64,000 nucleotides of DNA from NCBI GenBank assembly GCA_949294335.1, contig CASFGO010000027.1:119527-183526 (forward strand), in the 5' to 3' direction. The notes under the pieces are model-generated. The model was not told the origin of the DNA, made no database searches, and worked only from the letters and a program-made list of their open reading frames with translations. A program made the position numbers and the translations under genes. Origin of the DNA: an uncultured bacterium. Lineage in GTDB: Bacteria > Cyanobacteriota > Vampirovibrionia > Gastranaerophilales > Gastranaerophilaceae. Positions 62,727 through 64,000 of this stretch are shown one piece after another; positions within the stretch are counted from its first letter, which is position 1; every line of letters starts with the position of its first letter.

Positions 62727-63425
62727 ATGATTACGCTTTTCTTAGATTTTGATGGTGTATTATTTGATACTTTAAAAGAAGCATACGTTTTATGCAGACA
62801 TGTATGTTGGGGGACAGATATATTTGCATCAATTGAACCTGAAATATATGCTAAATTCTTTAGATATAAGTTTTTAGTATTTAATTCTTGGCAATATTTT
62901 TATTTAATGAAAGTGCTCAAAGAATATGAAAATCTTTCTGATAAAGAATTTATTAATAAATATAACTACTATATTAATCATAGAATAAAAAATGAAGAAG
63001 ATTTATTTGAAAAAACATATATGGAAAAAAGAAAATGGTTAATTGAAAATTATCCTGAATATGTTGATAAATTGGAAGAAAAATTTCCTTTTCTTGATAT
63101 GATTAATACCCTTGATAGAAACAAATATGATATTTTAGTCGTTTCAAGAAAAAATTCTTTTGCAATTAAACGTAAAGGAATTGACTATAAAATTATTGGA
63201 AAAGAAGAACTTTTAAATGTTGTTAACAAATCAGAATTTTTAGAAACATACATTAAAGAAAATAAGCCAGAAAAAGCATTCTTTGTTGATGATAATTCTC
63301 ATAATTTACTCCCTTGTAAGGATATAAAAAATCTTACTTGCATTCTTGCGGGATGGGGAAATATTGGAATTAATGAAAAAGGACTATCTCAAGAAGAAGC
63401 TTTTAAGTTAATCTTGACAAATTAA
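62727..63425 (+). CDS. HAD superfamily hydrolase-like protein
   Basis: 232 residues. HAD motif I is FLDFDGVLFDTL at the N-terminus; a motif II-like VVSRKNS and motif III/IV KPEKAFFVDDN complete the fold. The cap region is rich in aromatics and lysine. Probably a phosphatase of unknown substrate, perhaps a sugar phosphate given the wecB neighbour, which is only an inference. The frame opens 25 codons earlier, but the extra N-terminus would cover the wecB start region; the promoter geometry points to ATG 62727. Confidence 0.8.
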   Translation: MITLFLDFDGVLFDTLKEAYVLCRHVCWGTDIFASIEPEIYAKFFRYKFLVFNSWQYFYLMKVLKEYENLSDKEFINKYNYYINHRIKNEEDLFEKTYMEKRKWLIENYPEYVDKLEEKFPFLDMINTLDRNKYDILVVSRKNSFAIKRKGIDYKIIGKEELLNVVNKSEFLETYIKENKPEKAFFVDDNSHNLLPCKDIKNLTCILAGWGNIGINEKGLSQEEAFKLILTN

Positions 63426-63491
63426 AAAAAAAGTTGCAGAATAATAACCGTGTAGTTAATTTTTATATTATTTGATTATTGTGAGGTGTGT

Positions 63492-64000
63492 ATGTTAGTA
63501 AATTCTGTTAACGGAGCAACAAGTTCTAAATCTATTCATTTCTCTGCGAAAAACAAAAAAAATAGTTCCACAAGTTCAAACCAACAAAATAGTTCATTAA
63601 AGAATAATACAGCATTAATGGTTGGTGCTACTGCTGTTAGTGTAGCTGCAATTGCAGGACTTGCTATTGCTGGACGTAGAGGCATGTTAGGTGAAAAAGT
63701 CCAAAAATTCTTAGGAGGTAAGACCAAAAAACTTACTTCTAATCACACAAAAACAGAAAACAAATCCGTAACAGAAAACAAACCAGTAACAGGAAATAAA
63801 CCAGTACCAGAAAACAAACCTGCTCCAGAAAACAAACCTGCTCCAGAAAACAAACCTGCTCCAGAAAACAAACCTGTTGCAGAAAACAAACCTGCTCCAG
63901 AAAACAAACCTGCTCCAGAAAACAAACCTGCTCCAGAAAACAAACCTGCTCCAGAAAACAAACCTGCTCCAGAAAACAAACCTGCTCCAGAAAACAAACC
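63492..64000 (+). CDS. PAPENK-repeat protein with IHFSA motif, truncated by window
   Basis: The frame runs from ATG 63492 (GTGAGGTG upstream) off the right edge, with 169 full codons visible. It shows IHFSA at 15-19, a Ser/Asn/Lys linker, one hydrophobic helix (about 42-62, LMVGATAVSVAAIAGLAIAG), a basic-glycine stretch, then about 14 units of the hexapeptide PAPENK or variants (TENKPV, TGNKPV). There is no Sec signal. The plan of motif, basic linker, helix and low-complexity region echoes the HExxH protein at the left end. Function unknown; the repeat may span the envelope. Confidence 0.7.
   Translation, partial: MLVNSVNGATSSKSIHFSAKNKKNSSTSSNQQNSSLKNNTALMVGATAVSVAAIAGLAIAGRRGMLGEKVQKFLGGKTKKLTSNHTKTENKSVTENKPVTGNKPVPENKPAPENKPAPENKPAPENKPVAENKPAPENKPAPENKPAPENKPAPENKPAPENKPAPENK
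63757..64000 (+). repeat. 18-base tandem repeat encoding PAPENK
   Basis: About 14 near-identical 18-base units (CCTGCTCCAGAAAACAAA), the early ones diverged and the later ones almost exact, continuing beyond the window. Confidence 0.9.

Noticed and set aside
63436..63471. A GCAG and TTTATATTAT before the PAPENK gene that might be another shared promoter
   Set aside because: The spacer is 22 bases rather than 18-19 and the upstream box is missing.
63743..63997. A minus-strand frame coding FSGAGL repeats opposite the PAPENK repeat
   Set aside because: It is the mirror of an 18-base repeat whose plus strand has a proper start, ribosome site and coherent N-terminus; the minus frame has no ribosome site.
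63757..64000. Regular short repeats that might be a CRISPR array
   Set aside because: Units are contiguous with no unique spacers, the period is 18 bases and the reading frame stays open.
1..64000. tRNA genes, insertion sequences and prophage segments
   Set aside because: Gaps between genes were read for TTCGA-type T loops, transposase-like frames, inverted terminal repeats and phage structural proteins; none were seen.

Overview
The window is strongly AT-rich and densely coded on both strands. Housekeeping genes (rpsU, lepA, mutS2, prs, smc-scpA-scpB, metG, tdk, deoC, ychF, pheA, a DAHP synthase, pheT, serS, pdxJ, murT, wecB, the SRP RNA) are interleaved with proteins I do not recognise. 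A complete adaptor/RND/TolC operon implies an outer membrane. MurT and a long SRP RNA are features often met in Gram-positive lineages. This mixture, with FliW-CsrA, best suits an uncultured gut lineage such as the Melainabacteria/Gastranaerophilales, the non-photosynthetic relatives of Cyanobacteria. That placement is inference; no 16S gene is present. I see no tRNA, CRISPR array, insertion sequence or prophage.

Layout. 1-3.0 kb: a gene end, rpsU, then a leftward trio of a proline-rich repeat peptide, a radical SAM/SPASM enzyme and a membrane-anchored HExxH protein. 3.0-12.1 kb: DedA, LepA, MutS2 and PRPP synthase among unknown proteins. 12.3-17.3 kb: the condensin operon smc-scpA-scpB. 17.3-20.2 kb: an unknown 678-residue protein and a lytic transglycosylase without a signal peptide. 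20.2-26.8 kb: MetG, a 31-residue membrane peptide, thymidine kinase, a Cas4-like nuclease, a PfkB kinase, DeoC and YchF. 26.9-30.6 kb: a TPR protein, FliW-CsrA, the SRP RNA and small unknown genes. 30.6-38.5 kb: aromatic amino acid synthesis, a dicarboxylate/amino-acid carrier, PgeF and PheT. 38.6-44.6 kb: the efflux operon behind a palindromic site. 44.7-53.8 kb: SerS, PdxJ, MurT, YtxH-type small membrane proteins, an HNH-like protein, CutA, a second HExxH protein and a GlcD-type oxidase. 53.8-61.4 kb: one 2540-residue coiled-coil protein. 61.5-64 kb: WecB, a HAD-like protein and the start of a PAPENK-repeat protein cut by the window edge.

The main result is regulatory. Ten lineage-specific genes scattered over 50 kb, all without a Sec signal peptide, share an upstream architecture unlike that of the housekeeping genes: a TAGCAA-like element, 18-19 bases, then TTTATA. 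In six of them a TGTAA(C/T)A-like box lies a further 15-16 bases upstream, exactly 38 bases (39 in one case) before the TTTATA element. The ten include the proline-rich peptide next to the radical SAM enzyme, the anchored HExxH protein, the lytic transglycosylase, the HNH-like protein and a Gly/Ser/Cys-rich protein. Several also share short N-terminal motifs (I/L-N/H-F-x-G/A and DSF). I infer a dispersed co-regulated set that may be exported by a non-Sec route. Separately, six housekeeping-type genes have a -10 box ending exactly 6 bases before ATG and no ribosome binding site, which suggests leaderless mRNAs.
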